Assembly (NCBI RefSeq): GCF_004124275.1
Contig: NZ_CP027218.1
Span: 5,291,001 to 5,355,000, forward strand
DNA length: 64,000 nt
DNA from: Pseudomonas sp. DTU12.3
GTDB lineage: Bacteria; Pseudomonadota; Gammaproteobacteria; Pseudomonadales; Pseudomonadaceae
Reading direction: 5' to 3'
The notes below the pieces were generated by a model. It saw nothing but the letters and a program-made list of their open reading frames with translations, was not told where the DNA came from and did no database searches. Both the position numbers and the translations under genes were made by a program. Below, in pieces: positions 62,849-64,000 of the stretch. Each line of letters begins with the position of its first letter. Positions within the stretch are counted from its first letter, which is position 1.

Positions 62849-63844
62849 ATGTCCAAGCAAGTCTCCACGCCCTTGCGGCGCGTCAGCATCCTGGCGATTG
62901 ACCGGGTTTTCGCATCCACTCTCATGCAGGCCAAGGATTTTTTCCATCTGGCCAGCCTGCGTTACGGCAAGCAACTGGGCCACGGCCTGACTCCGGCGTT
63001 TGAAACGCGCCTGGTCAGCCCCGACGGCAAACCGGTGAACAGCTTCAGTGACGTGGTCATGCCGGTCGACGGCGGCCTGGAAAACGCCGACGTGATTATC
63101 CTTCCGGCGTTCTGGGACGATTTCGATACGCTTTGCAGCCGTTATCCCCAGGTCTTGCCGTGGTTGCGCGAACAGCACGCGCGTGGCGCGGTGTTGTGCG
63201 GCGAAGCCACCGGGGTGTTCTGGCTGGCCGAGGCCGGCCTGCTCAACGGCAAGGAAGCGACCACCTACTGGCGGTTCTTCAATGCGTTCGCCGAGCGTTT
63301 TCCGCGGGTTTACCTGAATCAGGACAAACACCTGACCGACGCCGATAACCTCTACTGCGCCGGCGGCACCACTTCAGCCTGCGATCTCTATATCTATCTG
63401 ATCGAACGCTTCTGCGGGGCAAACGTCGCGCAAGCCGTGGCCCGCGACATCCTCTACGAAGTGCAGCGCAGCTATTCGCCGGGACGCATCGGTTTCGGTG
63501 GGCAGAAGCTGCATCAGGATGTGATCATCCTGCAGATCCAGCATTGGCTCGAAGAGCACTTCGCCGACAAGTTCCGCTTCGAAGACGTCGCCCGCGAGCA
63601 CGGCATGAGCATCCGCAATTTCATGCGGCGCTTCCAGACGGCCACCGGTGACAAACCCCTGCATTACCTGCAACGGCTGCGGATCGAGACTGCGAAAGGC
63701 TTGCTGTCCGGCAGCCGCAAGAGCATCAAGACCATCAGTTATGAGGTCGGCTACGACGATGCGAGCTTCTTTGCGCGGCTGTTCCGCCAGCATACGGAGC
63801 TGTCGCCGAACCAGTATCGACAGCAGTTTCAGCAGGCTGCCTAA
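62849..63844 (+). CDS. GlxA-family AraC-type regulator
   Basis: Regulator of 331 residues. The N-terminal DJ-1/PfpI-like domain (about 10-195) has ADVIILPAFWDD and the segment GAVLCGEATGVFWLAEAGLL, where the nucleophile cysteine of true DJ-1 enzymes is absent, so it is likely a sensor. The C-terminal AraC domain (about 225-328) has FEDVAREHGMSIRNFMRRF and ISYEVGYDDASFFARLFRQ. Relatives control amine or quaternary-ammonium catabolism. The divergent acyl-CoA dehydrogenase is a plausible target. Confidence 0.9.
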   Translation: MSKQVSTPLRRVSILAIDRVFASTLMQAKDFFHLASLRYGKQLGHGLTPAFETRLVSPDGKPVNSFSDVVMPVDGGLENADVIILPAFWDDFDTLCSRYPQVLPWLREQHARGAVLCGEATGVFWLAEAGLLNGKEATTYWRFFNAFAERFPRVYLNQDKHLTDADNLYCAGGTTSACDLYIYLIERFCGANVAQAVARDILYEVQRSYSPGRIGFGGQKLHQDVIILQIQHWLEEHFADKFRFEDVAREHGMSIRNFMRRFQTATGDKPLHYLQRLRIETAKGLLSGSRKSIKTISYEVGYDDASFFARLFRQHTELSPNQYRQQFQQAA

Positions 63845-63848
63845 AAAC

Positions 63849-63922
63849 AAAAGATCGCAGCCTGCGGCAGCTCCTACAGAATGGCGTACACCTGTAGGAG
63901 CTGGCGAAGCCTGCGATCTTTT
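63849..63922. repeat. REPIN, GTAGGAGCTG...CTGCGATC type
   Basis: Inverted arms AAGATCGCAGCCTGCGGCAG... and ...GGCGAAGCCTGCGATCTT, matching the copy at 30247-30329. Begins 5 bp after the regulator's stop. Confidence 0.88.
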
Positions 63923-63941
63923 GATCTTCAGCGCATAAAAA

Positions 63942-63963
63942 AGGGCCTGCAATTGCAGGCCCT
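63942..63963 (-). terminator. Terminator of the gene entering at the right edge
   Basis: Perfect 22-base palindrome AGGGCCTGCAATTGCAGGCC-CT followed on the minus strand by TTTTTATG. Confidence 0.85.
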
Positions 63964-63965
63964 GT

Positions 63966-64000
63966 TTATTTGGCGAACTGTTTAAGGCTTGTGCGCCCGC
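63966..64000 (-). CDS. C-terminal end of an unidentified gene
   Basis: The minus-strand frame reading ...TSLKQFAK and stopping at 63966-63968 ends 3 bp before a strong terminator, as expected for a gene 3' end. Only about 11 codons are inside the window, so the product cannot be identified. Confidence 0.45.
   Translation of the reverse strand, partial: GRTSLKQFAK

Overview
The window looks like chromosomal core DNA of a fluorescent-group Pseudomonas. It is GC-rich and carries Pseudomonas-style REP/REPIN palindromes. Gene orders match that genus: cyoABCDE, hmp/norR, rplM-rpsI-petABC-sspAB, rsmI/lpoA-yraN-diaA-dolP, and an unbroken mraZ-to-lpxC division and wall cluster. I found no prophage, plasmid genes, CRISPR array or tRNA. 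The genus call is inference from gene content and repeats, not from a marker search.

Layout. 1-5 kb: an exported methionine sulfoxide reductase (msrB) with a DipZ-type electron exporter, divergent from a two-component system, then an unrecognised gene. 5-6.6 kb: a RidA-family protein and a HigBA-like toxin-antitoxin pair. 6.6-11.5 kb: the cyoABCDE cytochrome bo3 operon, behind a leader of about 770 bp. 12.3-16 kb: dsbB, then flavohaemoglobin hmp divergent from its activator gene norR, with three NorR-like sites and a sigma54-like promoter between them. 16.0-16.5 kb: a 131-bp tandem array. 16.7-20.2 kb: cheV, an acetyltransferase and small or hypothetical genes. 20.7-27 kb: an RND efflux operon with its own regulator and sensor. 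27.0-28.3 kb: a complete IS3-family insertion sequence sitting inside an interspersed repeat. 28.5-31.9 kb: a small secreted protein, an OprD-type porin and a Cache-GGDEF diguanylate cyclase.

32-49.9 kb is the complete dcw cluster on the minus strand, with genes overlapping or nearly touching. It makes lipid II precursors (murCDEFG, mraY, ddlB), builds the septum (ftsL, ftsI, ftsW, ftsQ, ftsA, ftsZ) and ends with lpxC. A strong promoter with three 10-bp-phased MraZ-like boxes lies at its head. Then come rnpB, rsmI, the lpoA-yraN-diaA-dolP envelope operon, sspAB, the petABC cytochrome bc1 operon and rplM-rpsI. The last 4 kb hold an aldo/keto reductase, an acyl-CoA dehydrogenase divergent from a DJ-1/AraC regulator, and the tail of one more gene.

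The most notable non-genic structure is a family of about 160-bp elements with CCCTCTCCC/GGGAGAGGG hairpin ends, present at three loci: intact (4978-5139), internally amplified into a tandem array (15979-16548), and interrupted by the IS (26966-28364). I did not find a convincing undescribed multi-gene system. The best candidates for follow-up are this repeat family, the exported MsrB/DipZ/two-component module, and the orphan gene at 4183.
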